From Clostridia bacterium (lineage in GTDB: Bacteria > Bacillota > Clostridia > Christensenellales > Borkfalkiaceae), in assembly GCA_021205485.1 (NCBI GenBank), contig JAJPXK010000089.1, positions 1-37,185 of the forward strand: 37,185 nt of DNA, written 5' to 3'. A model generated the notes under the pieces. It was given only the letters and a program-made list of their open reading frames with translations, ran no database searches and was not told where the DNA came from. Below, piece after piece: positions 15,493 to 22,602 of this stretch (positions are counted from its first letter, which is position 1; the number at the start of each line of letters is the position of its first letter). The translations under genes were made by a program, and so were the position numbers.

Positions 15493-16238
15493 TTCACATT
15501 AAGTCGGCTGAAGAAATTGAAAAAATGCGAGACGCCTGTAAAGTGGTAAGGGATACCCTGCTGTTCGTAGGCGACCGCATAAAGGCGGGAATGACCACCA
15601 AAGAGGTAGACGATCTGGTCTACAGGTACATAACTTCCTGCGGGGCAATCCCGTCGGAGTTAGGGTACGAGGGCTATCCCGCGTCAAGCTGTGTGTCGGT
15701 AAACGACGTTGTTGTTCACGGCATACCGTCCGACGATAAAATAATAATGGACGGCGACATTGTAAGCGTAGACATCACCGCCGAAAAGAACGGCTACAAC
15801 GGCGACGCCGCGAGGACGTTTTTAATCGGCAACGTATCGGAAGAAAAACGCAAGCTTGTAAAAGTCACCGAAGAATGCTTTTTTAAAGCTTTGGAGGGCT
15901 TGCAGGACGGAACGCCACTCTACGATATAGGCTACGCCGTACAGACTCACGCCGAATCGCATGGCTACGGGGTTGTGAAGGCCCTTACGGGCCACGGGAT
16001 AGGCAGAGATATGCACGAAGACCCCGCCGTGCCAAACTTTGGCAGAAAGGGTACGGGCGTAAGGCTTAAAGCCGGCATGACCATCTGCATAGAGCCTATG
16101 ATAACCCTCGGTACGTGGAAAGTCTGGCAGGACGCCAAGGACGGCTGGACGGTACGCACGAACGACGGCAAGCCCGCCGCTCACTACGAAAACACCGTGC
16201 TTATCACCAAAACCGGCACAGAAATATTGACACTGTAA
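15489..16238 (+). CDS. map: Type I methionine aminopeptidase
   Basis: The 249-residue enzyme removes the N-terminal methionine from new proteins. All metal ligands can be seen: Asp95, Asp106, His169, Glu202 and Glu234, with the substrate His78 in VVHGIP. The short length and lack of an N-terminal zinc extension place it in the simple type Ia class. It is translated from an ATG overlapping the adk stop. A repeat element follows. Confidence 0.98.
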   Translation: MIHIKSAEEIEKMRDACKVVRDTLLFVGDRIKAGMTTKEVDDLVYRYITSCGAIPSELGYEGYPASSCVSVNDVVVHGIPSDDKIIMDGDIVSVDITAEKNGYNGDAARTFLIGNVSEEKRKLVKVTEECFFKALEGLQDGTPLYDIGYAVQTHAESHGYGVVKALTGHGIGRDMHEDPAVPNFGRKGTGVRLKAGMTICIEPMITLGTWKVWQDAKDGWTVRTNDGKPAAHYENTVLITKTGTEILTL

Positions 16239-16252
16239 TTTGTATAGCAACA

Positions 16253-16361
16253 GAGCCTCCACTATTAGGGTAGCGTAGCATACACAGTAGAGGGGGACCG
16301 CTTGCGGTGGAGGGGTTTGAACCCCTCAGTCCTTTCGGACAGCTCCCCTAATAAGGGAGCC
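16253..16361. repeat. Intergenic multi-hairpin repeat, inverted copy between map and the KOW gene
   Basis: Reading the minus strand, the order CTCCCTTATTAGGGGAG, GTCC-GAAA-GGAC, GAGGGG...CCCCTC, ACCGC-AA-GCGGT matches the other copies. The left end instead carries AGGGTAGCGTAGCATACACAGTAG, also seen near 160 and, inverted, 22100. Confidence 0.75.
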
Positions 16362-16418
16362 TATAATAAGGCAAACATTTAAAATTTCTCATACATAGTA
16401 TTGCATGAGCAGGTTTTT

Positions 16419-16718
16419 ATGAAAAAAATTCAACCCGTTGTCGGCGGAGTATGCAAAAGCACTCAGGGCCGCGACGCAGGAAAATTTTATCTGATAAAAG
16501 AAGTGTTGCCGAACGGTTACGTTCTGGCGGTGGACGGCGACTGCAAAAAGCTCGCCTCGCCAAAGCGTAAAAGCGTAAAACATCTTCATCTTCTGCCCGA
16601 AAAGGCCGACGCTATAGCCGAAAAACTTGCGGCGGGGGCGAGGGTGTTTGACAGCGAAGTGTATTCGGCGCTCAAAAAGTATAACGCGGCGAACGAAACG
16701 CCTGCCGCGGAAGAATAA
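16419..16718 (+). CDS. KOW-domain RNA-binding protein
   Basis: The 99-residue product has a KOW-like N-terminal segment (GGVCKSTQGRDAGKFYLIKEVLPNGYVLAVDGD, residues 9-41) and a basic middle (KKLASPKRKSVKHLHLLP), the pattern of the L14e-like RNA-binding proteins found between map and infA in many Clostridia. Its exact role is not established. I chose the ATG at 16419, five bases after AGCAGG, over a TTG 18 bases upstream. It is followed by infA after 14 bases. Confidence 0.85.
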   Translation: MKKIQPVVGGVCKSTQGRDAGKFYLIKEVLPNGYVLAVDGDCKKLASPKRKSVKHLHLLPEKADAIAEKLAAGARVFDSEVYSALKKYNAANETPAAEE

Positions 16719-16732
16719 TATCGGAGGAAACG

Positions 16733-16954
16733 ATGTCGAAAAACGACCTTATTGAAGCCGAGGGAAAGGTAATAGAGTGCCTTCCTAACGCCAATTTCAA
16801 AGTCCAGTTGGCTAACGGCCACGTGATTGACGCCTATATTTCGGGCAAGCTCAGAATGAATTACATTCGCATCATAGAAGGCGATACCGTAAAGATTGAA
16901 ATGAGCCCTTACGACCTGAAAAGGGGCAGAATCACCTGGCGCAGCAAATCGTAA
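16733..16954 (+). CDS. infA: Translation initiation factor IF-1
   Basis: The 73-residue protein is a single OB-fold: KNDLIEAEGKVIECLPNANF, VQLANGHVIDAYISGKLRMNYIRI, GDTVKIEMSPYDLKRGRITWR. IF-1 binds the 30S A-site during initiation. Length and sequence are standard. A GGAGG site precedes the ATG. The next gene, rpmJ, is 280 bases away across a region with several strong stem-loops. Confidence 0.98.
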   Translation: MSKNDLIEAEGKVIECLPNANFKVQLANGHVIDAYISGKLRMNYIRIIEGDTVKIEMSPYDLKRGRITWRSKS

Positions 16955-17056
16955 GAATCCGTTTATCGCGTAATTGCAACAGCAATTCGCGGCTTATTCT
17001 AAAAATAATAATGAGTTTTTGGCGTCACTGCGTTATGCCAAAAACCCCTAAATTTT

Positions 17057-17210
17057 AGGTAAAAGGGTGAATTTTTCGTATTATATAAATACGTACGCCC
17101 TTAAAAATACAAAAAAGAGGGAAAATAACAATCGGAGTAAAACGGAGATTGGTTGTTCCCTGAAAATCACGGCAAATGTTTTTGCACAGCAATGCAAAAA
17201 GATTTGCGTG
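17057..17210 (+). ncRNA. Structured RNA-like element upstream of rpmJ (copy 1)
   Basis: Three parts are visible. Positions 17057-17121 form a 65-bp block nearly identical (one substitution, one indel) to the reverse complement of 30220-30283. Then comes a stem closed by AGGGAA/TTCCCT (17118-17161), with inner pairs AACAATC and GATTGGTT. Last is a 43-nt hairpin (17168-17210), CACGG...GTTTTTGCA-CAGCAA-TGCAAAAA...CGTG. The second copy has the same order, the same 43-nt length and CAGCAA loop but different paired bases. No T-run follows. It may be the 5' leader of rpmJ, whose ribosome binding site starts about 10 bases later, or a separate RNA. I do not recognise the family. Confidence 0.55.
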
Positions 17211-17233
17211 AATATCTTCTAAGGAGTTTAATT

Positions 17234-17350
17234 ATGAAAGTAAGACCTTCAGTAAAGCCTATGTGCGACAAATGTAAGATAATTAAAAGAAACGGCAAAG
17301 TAATGGTTATCTGTTCCAAAAACAAGAGCCACAAACAGCGCCAGGGCTGA
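17234..17350 (+). CDS. rpmJ: 50S ribosomal protein L36, zinc form
   Basis: The 38-residue product, MKVRPSVKPMCDKCKIIKRN at the start, has zinc ligands Cys11, Cys14, Cys27 and His33. It is in its usual place between infA and rpsM. The ATG at 17234 follows AAGGAG; longer upstream reading is not L36-like and crosses the hairpin element. Confidence 0.97.
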   Translation: MKVRPSVKPMCDKCKIIKRNGKVMVICSKNKSHKQRQG

Positions 17351-17546
17351 TTGCCTGCTTTAATGCGGGCACAGAAAGCCTTATTTTCTCAGGCGTTTTT
17401 GCCTTGCTATAGGCTATTTACGCCCTGAATACAAAACTAATTTCGTATAAATCCGTCTGTAAACCATTCCAAAATTCAGGCGGCGTATACGGTTCATATA
17501 CAAAAACATTATAATTTACGTAAAATTAACGGAGGAATCAAATCGT

Positions 17547-17921
17547 ATGGCACGTATTGCCGGTGTAGATTTACCCAGAGAGAAGAGGGTAGAGATAGGT
17601 CTTACCTATATCTACGGCATAGGGTTAAAAACTTCACAGCAGATCCTCGCGGCGACGGGCATTAATCCCGATACACGCGTTAAGGATTTAGACGAGCAGG
17701 ATATATCCAAGCTCAGGGAATATATCGATCATAACGTAAGAGTGGAAGGCGAACTTCGCACCGAAGTTTCCCTTAACATCAAAAGACTTATGGAGATCGG
17801 ATGCTATCGCGGCATCAGGCACAGAAAGGGGCTTCCCGTCCGCGGACAGTCCACTAAAAGAAACGCGAGGACAAGAAAGGGTCCCCGCCGCACAGTCGCC
17901 AAGAAGAAGGGCGCTAAGTAA
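17547..17921 (+). CDS. rpsM: 30S ribosomal protein S13
   Basis: The 124 residues read ARIAGVDLPREKRVEIGLTYIYGIG at the start, then LREYIDHNVRVEGELR and the basic RGLPVRGQSTKRNARTRKG-like tail that contacts the P-site tRNA. S13 lies at the top of the 30S head and bridges to the 50S. The 196-base gap after rpmJ holds small GC-rich stem-loops and a TATAAT-like box near 17509 without a good -35 box. Confidence 0.98.
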   Translation: MARIAGVDLPREKRVEIGLTYIYGIGLKTSQQILAATGINPDTRVKDLDEQDISKLREYIDHNVRVEGELRTEVSLNIKRLMEIGCYRGIRHRKGLPVRGQSTKRNARTRKGPRRTVAKKKGAK

Positions 17922-17942
17922 TTGAAGGAGGAACTTTTATAA

Positions 17943-18341
17943 ATGGCAACTCAAAAAAGGGCTACCGCTTCAAGGAAGCGCAAAGAGCTTAAAAAGGTTG
18001 ATAAAGGTCAGGTTCATATCCAGGCGTCCTTCAATAACACTCTTGTTACTGTAACAGATATGCAGGGCAACGCCATAGCATGGTCGTCGGCAGGCAGCTT
18101 AAGCTACAAGGGCAGCAGAAAGGGAACGCCGTTCGCAGCGCAGATGGCTTGCGAAGCAGCGGTTAAGGCAGCTAAAGAACACGGGCTCCGCTCGGTGGAA
18201 GTTTACGTTAAAGGTCCCGGCGCGGGCAGAGAATCGGCAATAAGGGCTATCGCCGCGTGCGATGTGGAAATCACGCTTATTTCCGACGTTTCGCCTATAC
18301 CTCACAACGGGTGCAGACCCCCTAAACGCCGCAGAGTCTAA
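17943..18341 (+). CDS. rpsK: 30S ribosomal protein S11
   Basis: The 132 residues include GQVHIQASFNNTLVTVTDMQGN, WSSAGSLSYKGSRKGTPFAAQ, GPGAGRESAIRAI and the end PIPHNGCRPPKRRRV, all S11 features. S11 forms part of the 30S platform near the Shine-Dalgarno duplex. A GGAGG site precedes the ATG, 21 bases after rpsM. Confidence 0.98.
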   Translation: MATQKRATASRKRKELKKVDKGQVHIQASFNNTLVTVTDMQGNAIAWSSAGSLSYKGSRKGTPFAAQMACEAAVKAAKEHGLRSVEVYVKGPGAGRESAIRAIAACDVEITLISDVSPIPHNGCRPPKRRRV

Positions 18342-18363
18342 TAGAAGGAGTGAATGAATTAAT

Positions 18364-18987
18364 ATGGCTACTTACAGAGAAGCAAAGTGCCGCCTTTGCA
18401 GAAGGGAAGGCGGAAAGCTCTTTTTAAAGGGCGACAAATGTTATACAGGCAAGTGCCCGTTTGAAAAAAGGCCCGTAGCTCCCGGCCAGCACGGCGTATC
18501 CCGCAAAAAGGTATCCGAATACGGCCAGCAGCTTCGCGAAAAGCAGAAGGTTAAGAGGATTTACGGCGTACAGGAAGGCCAGTTCCGCGAATATTACGAA
18601 AAAGCCGACAGAATGAAGGGCATCACAGGTGAAAATATGCTCTCCCTTCTTGAAAGAAGGCTTGACAACGTAGTATACCGCCTTGGAATAGGCGTATCCC
18701 GCGCTCAGGCGAGGCAGCTTGTAAACCACGGCCATTTTACCGTAAACGGCAAAAAGGTCAATATCCCCTCATACACCGTTAAAAAGGGCGACGTTATCGC
18801 CGTTAAAGAGGGCAAAGAGGGCAACAAATTCTTTACGGAGTTAAAGTCAGCCAAGGCGGGTACAACCCCTAAGTGGCTGGAATTCAATCTTGAAAAGCTC
18901 GAGGGCAAGGTTGTTGAACTGCCTGCAAGAGAGGATATCGACAGCCAGATCGCAGAGCATATGATTGTCGAACTGTACTCCAAGTAA
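18364..18987 (+). CDS. rpsD: 30S ribosomal protein S4, zinc form
   Basis: The 207 residues carry an N-terminal zinc site (Cys9, Cys12, Cys26, Cys31) and the S4 RNA-binding domain (LERRLDNVVYRLGIGVSRAQARQLVNHGHFTVNGKKVNIPSY, residues about 96-137). S4 starts 30S assembly and in some bacteria represses its own operon. It stands between rpsK and rpoA as usual. Confidence 0.98.
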   Translation: MATYREAKCRLCRREGGKLFLKGDKCYTGKCPFEKRPVAPGQHGVSRKKVSEYGQQLREKQKVKRIYGVQEGQFREYYEKADRMKGITGENMLSLLERRLDNVVYRLGIGVSRAQARQLVNHGHFTVNGKKVNIPSYTVKKGDVIAVKEGKEGNKFFTELKSAKAGTTPKWLEFNLEKLEGKVVELPAREDIDSQIAEHMIVELYSK

Positions 18988-19009
18988 TTAAATTAAAGGA
19001 GGTAGTAAT

Positions 19010-19963
19010 ATGATCGAAATGGATATGCCCAAAATCGACGTTACGGAAAGCGAAGACCAGTCGTACGCGAAGGTCGTAGTTGAACCGCTCGAAAAGGGTT
19101 TCGGTCTTACAATAGGCAACTGCCTTAGAAGAATACTTCTGTCAGCTCTCCCCGGAGCGGCTGCGCAGGGGATAAGATTTTTAGACGGCAGCGTAAAGCA
19201 CGAATTTTCGGCTGTTGCCGGCGTTAAGGAAGACGTAACTGAGATCATCCTTAACTTAAAAAGCCTCGCAATCAAGACTAAAATTACCGATAAAGACTAC
19301 GTTAAAGTTGTTCACCTTTATAAGGAAGGCCCCGCAGACGTCAAGGCCAGCGATATAGAGCAGGACGCCGAGATAGAAATCATCAACGGCGACCAGCACA
19401 TATGCACGGTTGACGCGGGCGCCAAGATAGATATGGAAATCACAATAGGCAGGGGCAGGGGCTACAAAGGCGCAGACCATACCCGCACCGAGCTTATAGA
19501 TTACATCCCTATAGATTCTATCTATACCCCCGTTAAAAAGGTAAATTACAACGTAGAAAACACGCGCGTAGGCCAGAATACCGACTACGACAAGCTTGTT
19601 TTAGAGGTGTGGACCAACGGAGCGTTCAGCGCCAAAGAGATTGTATCTTTAGCCGCCAAGATAATGCAGGACCACATAAGCCTTTTCGTAAACCTTTCGG
19701 ATACGATAAAGGGCATGGACATACTTGTAAAGAACGAGGACGACAAGCAGCAGCAGGTTCTCGCCATGGCGATAGAAGAAATGGACCTTTCTGTCCGTTC
19801 GTACAACTGCTTAAAACGCGCAAACATACACACAGTAGAAGATCTTACGAGAAAGACGGAAGACGAGATGTTAAAGGTCCGCAACCTCGGCAGGAAATCT
19901 CTTGACGAAGTAATATTAAAGCTCCAGTCTTACGGACTTTCACTCGCTAACAAGGAGGACTAA
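19010..19963 (+). CDS. rpoA: DNA-directed RNA polymerase subunit alpha
   Basis: The 317-residue protein has the assembly domain at about residues 1-230 (VEPLEKGFGLTIGNCLRRILLSALPGAA, VKHEFSAVAGVKEDVTEIILNLK) and the C-terminal domain at about 250-317 (LSVRSYNCLKRANIHTVEDLT, LRKVRNLGRKSLDEV-like), which binds UP elements and activators. That domain is relevant here because A-tracts precede the S10 promoter. An AAAGGAGG site precedes the ATG. Confidence 0.98.
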   Translation: MIEMDMPKIDVTESEDQSYAKVVVEPLEKGFGLTIGNCLRRILLSALPGAAAQGIRFLDGSVKHEFSAVAGVKEDVTEIILNLKSLAIKTKITDKDYVKVVHLYKEGPADVKASDIEQDAEIEIINGDQHICTVDAGAKIDMEITIGRGRGYKGADHTRTELIDYIPIDSIYTPVKKVNYNVENTRVGQNTDYDKLVLEVWTNGAFSAKEIVSLAAKIMQDHISLFVNLSDTIKGMDILVKNEDDKQQQVLAMAIEEMDLSVRSYNCLKRANIHTVEDLTRKTEDEMLKVRNLGRKSLDEVILKLQSYGLSLANKED

Positions 19964-19968
19964 TTAAA

Positions 19969-20475
19969 ATGCCCGGTAAATTAGGAAGAAATACCAAGCA
20001 GAGAATGGCAATACTCAGAAATCAGGCTTCTGAACTTCTGTGGTACGGCAGAATACAGACCACGGCGGCGAGAGCGAAGGAGCTTCAACCCTATGTGGAA
20101 AAAATAATAACCAAGGCCGTAAAAGTTTACGACCTTAACGAAGAAGTGGACGTTGTAACCACCGACAAAAAGGGCAAGGAAGTTACGGTTAAAACCATTA
20201 AGGATTCACCCGAAAAACTTGCCGCGCGCCGCGACATTATGTCTAAGCTCCGCGACTTGCAGGAAGTAAAGGCTTTCAATGAAAAGAAGTCAGAATTCAA
20301 GGCAAGGACAAAGGACGTACAGCATCCCCTTATGGAAAAACTCTTCAACGAAATCGCGCCTAAATATGCGCAGAGGGCTGAAGTGAGCGGTCAGGGCGGC
20401 GGATATACCCGCATCTACCTTTTAGGCGCCCGCCGCGGCGACGCCGCAGAAGAAGCCATTATAGAGCTTGTTTAA
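19969..20475 (+). CDS. rplQ: 50S ribosomal protein L17 with internal insertions
   Basis: L17 is recognised from LGRNTKQRMAILRNQASELL, IQTTAARAKELQPYVEKIITKA and the C-terminal GGYTRIYLLGARRGDAAEEAIIELV. At 168 residues it is some 50 longer than the common form because of charged inserts at about residues 54-83 and 98-120, while its N-terminus is shorter than usual. L17 lies near the tunnel exit. It ends the superoperon, five bases after rpoA, and is followed by a strong terminator. Confidence 0.97.
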   Translation: MPGKLGRNTKQRMAILRNQASELLWYGRIQTTAARAKELQPYVEKIITKAVKVYDLNEEVDVVTTDKKGKEVTVKTIKDSPEKLAARRDIMSKLRDLQEVKAFNEKKSEFKARTKDVQHPLMEKLFNEIAPKYAQRAEVSGQGGGYTRIYLLGARRGDAAEEAIIELV

Positions 20476-20496
20476 GGCGTAACTTAAAAAACAAAC

Positions 20497-20529
20497 AAAT
20501 ACCCTGTAACAATTTGTTACAGGGTATTT
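20497..20529 (+). terminator. Terminator of the ribosomal superoperon
   Basis: AAATACCCTGTAAC (20497-20510) pairs perfectly with GTTACAGGGTATTT (20516-20529) around AATTT. The 3' end of the stem supplies a short T-run. Confidence 0.85.
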
Positions 20530-20632
20530 CGGCGTTCTGTAAATTATTGGTTAATCGCATAATATATGCGTGGCAATTTAAAAAAATTATGTTAATTGGT
20601 AAAGCCGTTTGTATTCATTTTCGGTTATATAA

Positions 20633-20668
20633 TTTGCCGCCGTGTTAATACTTTAACACGGCGGCAAA
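20633..20668. terminator. Strong 16-bp hairpin between convergent genes
   Basis: TTTGCCGCCGTGTTAA and TTAACACGGCGGCAAA pair perfectly around TACT. Eight A follow on the + strand, so it lacks a downstream T-run in either direction; it may still help stop transcription arriving from either side. A smaller hairpin CTGATAAA/TTTATCAG (20719-20740) lies just beyond the end of the minus-strand TM2 gene. Nothing else is seen between rplQ and that gene. Confidence 0.5.
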
Positions 20669-20756
20669 AAAAACTAATTCTTAGGATGGGTGTGCATAAT
20701 ATTATTTACCGATAAAGCCTGATAAAATTCAGTTTATCAGAATTTAATAAATTTAA

Positions 20757-21143
20757 TCAATGGTATACAGGGTAGGGATTAGGTTTGCAAAGGATAGTTA
20801 TTATATCAATTATCCAGCCTATTCCGCATAAACCAATCGTACATAAATATAGGATTCCTAAGCCGATTTTTCCTTCATAAAATTTATGTCCGCCTATATA
20901 TCCTAAAAATAAGCATATTATAAACGATATCCACTTGTTTATGTAACGAACACCGCCCCCGCCTACGGCGGCCGCTGCCGCAGAAGCCGACGATGATGAC
21001 GATGAGTTTGCAACGTTGTTGATAACTAATTGAGAATTTTCATTTTTTAGCTGTTCTACTTGTCTGCCGCATTTCGGACAAATCACGGCGTCCATAGAGA
21101 TTTTTTCGCCGCAGTATTTGCAAAACTTTAATTCTTCTTCCAT
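20757..21143 (-). CDS. Zinc-ribbon and TM2-domain membrane protein
   Basis: The 128 residues divide into an N-terminal zinc ribbon (Cys8, Cys11, Cys22, Cys25), a Ser/Ala/Gly-rich linker at about 45-65 and a TM2 domain (residues about 68-125) with KWISFIICLFLGYIGGHKFYEGKIGLGILYL and a second helix ending WIIDIITILC. TM2 proteins are two-helix membrane proteins of mostly unknown role. It has AGGAGG before the ATG and its own promoter, which carries a palindrome between the -35 and -10 boxes, so the divergent XRE gene probably controls it. Confidence 0.88.
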   Translation of the reverse strand: MEEELKFCKYCGEKISMDAVICPKCGRQVEQLKNENSQLVINNVANSSSSSSASAAAAAVGGGGVRYINKWISFIICLFLGYIGGHKFYEGKIGLGILYLCTIGLCGIGWIIDIITILCKPNPYPVYH

Positions 21144-21174
21144 AATTTCCTCCTGATTGTTAACTTATGTGTAT

Positions 21175-21203
21175 ATTATAAACCGTAAAAATTACGGTGT
21201 CAA
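21175..21203 (-). promoter_or_regulatory. Promoter of the TM2 gene with operator in its spacer
   Basis: On the minus strand TTGACA (21203-21198) and TATAAT (21180-21175) are 17 bases apart. The palindrome ACCGTAA-AAA-TTACGGT (21182-21198) fills the spacer, so a bound repressor would block polymerase directly. Confidence 0.85.
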
Positions 21204-21210
21204 GTATTTT

Positions 21211-21231
21211 CCGTATTTTTTACGGTAAAAT
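21211..21231 (+). promoter_or_regulatory. Second operator and -10 box of the first XRE gene
   Basis: CCGTA-TTTTT-TACGG (21211-21225) repeats the core of the operator in the TM2 promoter, 28 bases away centre to centre. It abuts TAAAAT (21226-21231), a -10 box whose predicted start lies at or next to the ATG at 21239. No good -35 box is visible. Confidence 0.6.
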
Positions 21232-21238
21232 TAAATTA

Positions 21239-21442
21239 ATGGATTTCAAAGAACGTTTAAAAGATTTGCGTACAGAAAGCAAAATGACGCAAAAGCAGCT
21301 TGCTCAAAAAATTAATGTGACAGATGATTGTATATATTTCTGGGAAAAGGGTCGCAGCGAACCGTCTATAAGCCAGATTATTGAGCTTGCGGATTTATTT
21401 GAAGTCAGTTGCGACTATTTGCTTGGAAAATCTGAATATTAA
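21239..21442 (+). CDS. XRE-family transcriptional regulator
   Basis: The 67-residue protein is a lone Cro/C1-type helix-turn-helix domain: FKERLKDLRTESKMTQKQLAQKINVTDDCIYFWEKGRSEPSISQIIELADLFEVSCDYLLG. I start it at the ATG at 21239; upstream frame extension would read through both operators. There is no Shine-Dalgarno sequence, and a -10 box lies seven bases upstream, so the message may be leaderless. Twin palindromes in the shared region suggest it represses itself and the divergent TM2 gene. Confidence 0.9.
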   Translation: MDFKERLKDLRTESKMTQKQLAQKINVTDDCIYFWEKGRSEPSISQIIELADLFEVSCDYLLGKSEY

Positions 21443-21465
21443 AGATAATTTAAGCAATTAACCTT

Positions 21466-21675
21466 ATGGAAAATTTATTTTGTGAAAGATTAAAAGAATT
21501 GCGTAAAGAAAAAGGCTTAGGGCAGACGCGCCTCGCCGAACTATGCGGCGTAAGCAACGGCATAATAAGCTTATGGGAAAACGGCATGAGGGAACCTACT
21601 ATGAGCAACCTCATAAAGCTTGCAAAAATTTTTGAGGTCTCGATAGACTACCTCGTCGGTCTCTCCGAATTTTGA
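21466..21675 (+). CDS. Second XRE-family regulator
   Basis: The 69-residue protein has the same single helix-turn-helix fold (FCERLKELRKEKGLGQTRLAELCGVSNGIISLWENGMREPTMSNLIKLAKIFEVSIDYLVG). It resembles its upstream neighbour in length and layout but is clearly diverged, so the pair may be an old tandem duplication. It starts 23 bases after the first gene with no obvious ribosome binding site. Its target is unknown. Confidence 0.9.
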   Translation: MENLFCERLKELRKEKGLGQTRLAELCGVSNGIISLWENGMREPTMSNLIKLAKIFEVSIDYLVGLSEF

Positions 21676-22244
21676 AACAAACTTAAAAAATAAGACTTGC
21701 CGCCCGCAAGGCGAAGCCTTGTCCCTGTCATCCTGAGCGGAATGGAGCAAAGCGGAATGAAGCCGAAGGATCCGCTTGATGGAATGAAAGCGGTATGAAG
21801 GGGATCTTCGGCTTCGCCCTGACGGGCTACGCTCAGAATGACAGGAGAGGCTCCCCTATTAGGGGAGCTGTCGCGTTAGTGACTGAGGGGTTCTTGTAAC
21901 GCCAAAAGCCTCCGTCATTGCGAGCGGTTTCTACCGCGTGGCAATCCCGCGAGTACTCGCGATCGGCAGGCAGGTCGGCCGAAAAGTTGTTTAAAAATAA
22001 TAATGTTTTGATGGAATGAAAGCGGTCGGAAGGAGATTCTTCGGCTTCGTTTTGCATCATATAATCTGTAAACCCCTCAGGCCTTACGGCCGGCTCTACT
22101 GTGTATGCTACGCTACCCTAATAGGGGAGCCCTTTTGTCATCTTGCGTGAGGGAAAGCAAGCGCCGCAATGTAATCTTTAAATTTTCAGTCATAAACGGC
22201 CCTTCGCGTCCATAAAATAGACTATTAAAATTTAAGGAGATTTT
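21676..22244. repeat. Gene-free mosaic of intergenic repeats
   Basis: Recognisable parts are a GTCATCCTGAGCGG...GAAGGATC copy (about 21727-21773) with an inverted relative ending GCTCAGAATGACAGG (21842), and a half element of the multi-hairpin family (21851-21895). CGTCATTGCGAGCGG...GTGGCAATCCCGCG (about 21914-21955) belongs to a third type also met in other bacteria. An inverted half element follows at 22072-22126. Short open frames here are repeat translation. Confidence 0.75.
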
Positions 22245-22493
22245 ATGAACGATATAATAAGATCGGTAAACGGACTGCCGCTTATCGTAAAGCTGTTGCT
22301 GTGCATACCGTGCATAGAGATTGTTTACGGCGTATGCCGCGTAATAAACGGAGCCGCTAAAAACGATGTGTTATGGATAATCCTCGGCATACTCACTATA
22401 ATCCCCGGGGCGTGTTTTATGTGGATAATTGACCTTGTCTGGATACTCTGCAAAGGGCACGCATTTCTGTTAGGTGAGACATATTTAGGGTAA
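22245..22493 (+). CDS. Small membrane protein, paralogue 1
   Basis: The 82-residue protein has two or three hydrophobic segments (LPLIVKLLLCIPCIEIVYGVC; VLWIILGILTIIPGACFMWI; DLVWILC) and a conserved end GHAFLLGETYLG. It is about 80 percent identical to the next gene. The W-I-x-D-L-x-W motif before the last basic residue recalls the end of the TM2 protein nearby, so a TM2-like fold is possible. A TTAAGGAG site precedes the ATG. I do not recognise a function. Confidence 0.75.
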   Translation: MNDIIRSVNGLPLIVKLLLCIPCIEIVYGVCRVINGAAKNDVLWIILGILTIIPGACFMWIIDLVWILCKGHAFLLGETYLG

Positions 22494-22527
22494 AGTGTTG
22501 CATTTGTTGTTTATAACATAATTTTTA

Positions 22528-22556
22528 TTGACATAAAATTTTTCTGGTGATAGAAT
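22528..22556 (+). promoter_or_regulatory. Promoter of small membrane protein paralogue 2
   Basis: TTGACA (22528-22533) and TAGAAT (22551-22556) are 17 bases apart; AAAGGAG follows at 22584. Confidence 0.8.
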
Positions 22557-22602
22557 ATACTTGCAACATTAGTTGAAATTTTCAAAGGAGAAATTAAAGG
22601 AA

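Noticed and set aside
17057..17121. Ordinary sigma-A promoter in the shared 65-bp block
   Set aside because: A TATAAT-like box exists, but no acceptable -35 box lies at 16-18 bases in either copy.
21676..22244. CRISPR array
   Set aside because: Repeats are long, mixed and palindromic, without regular unit length, unique spacers or cas genes.
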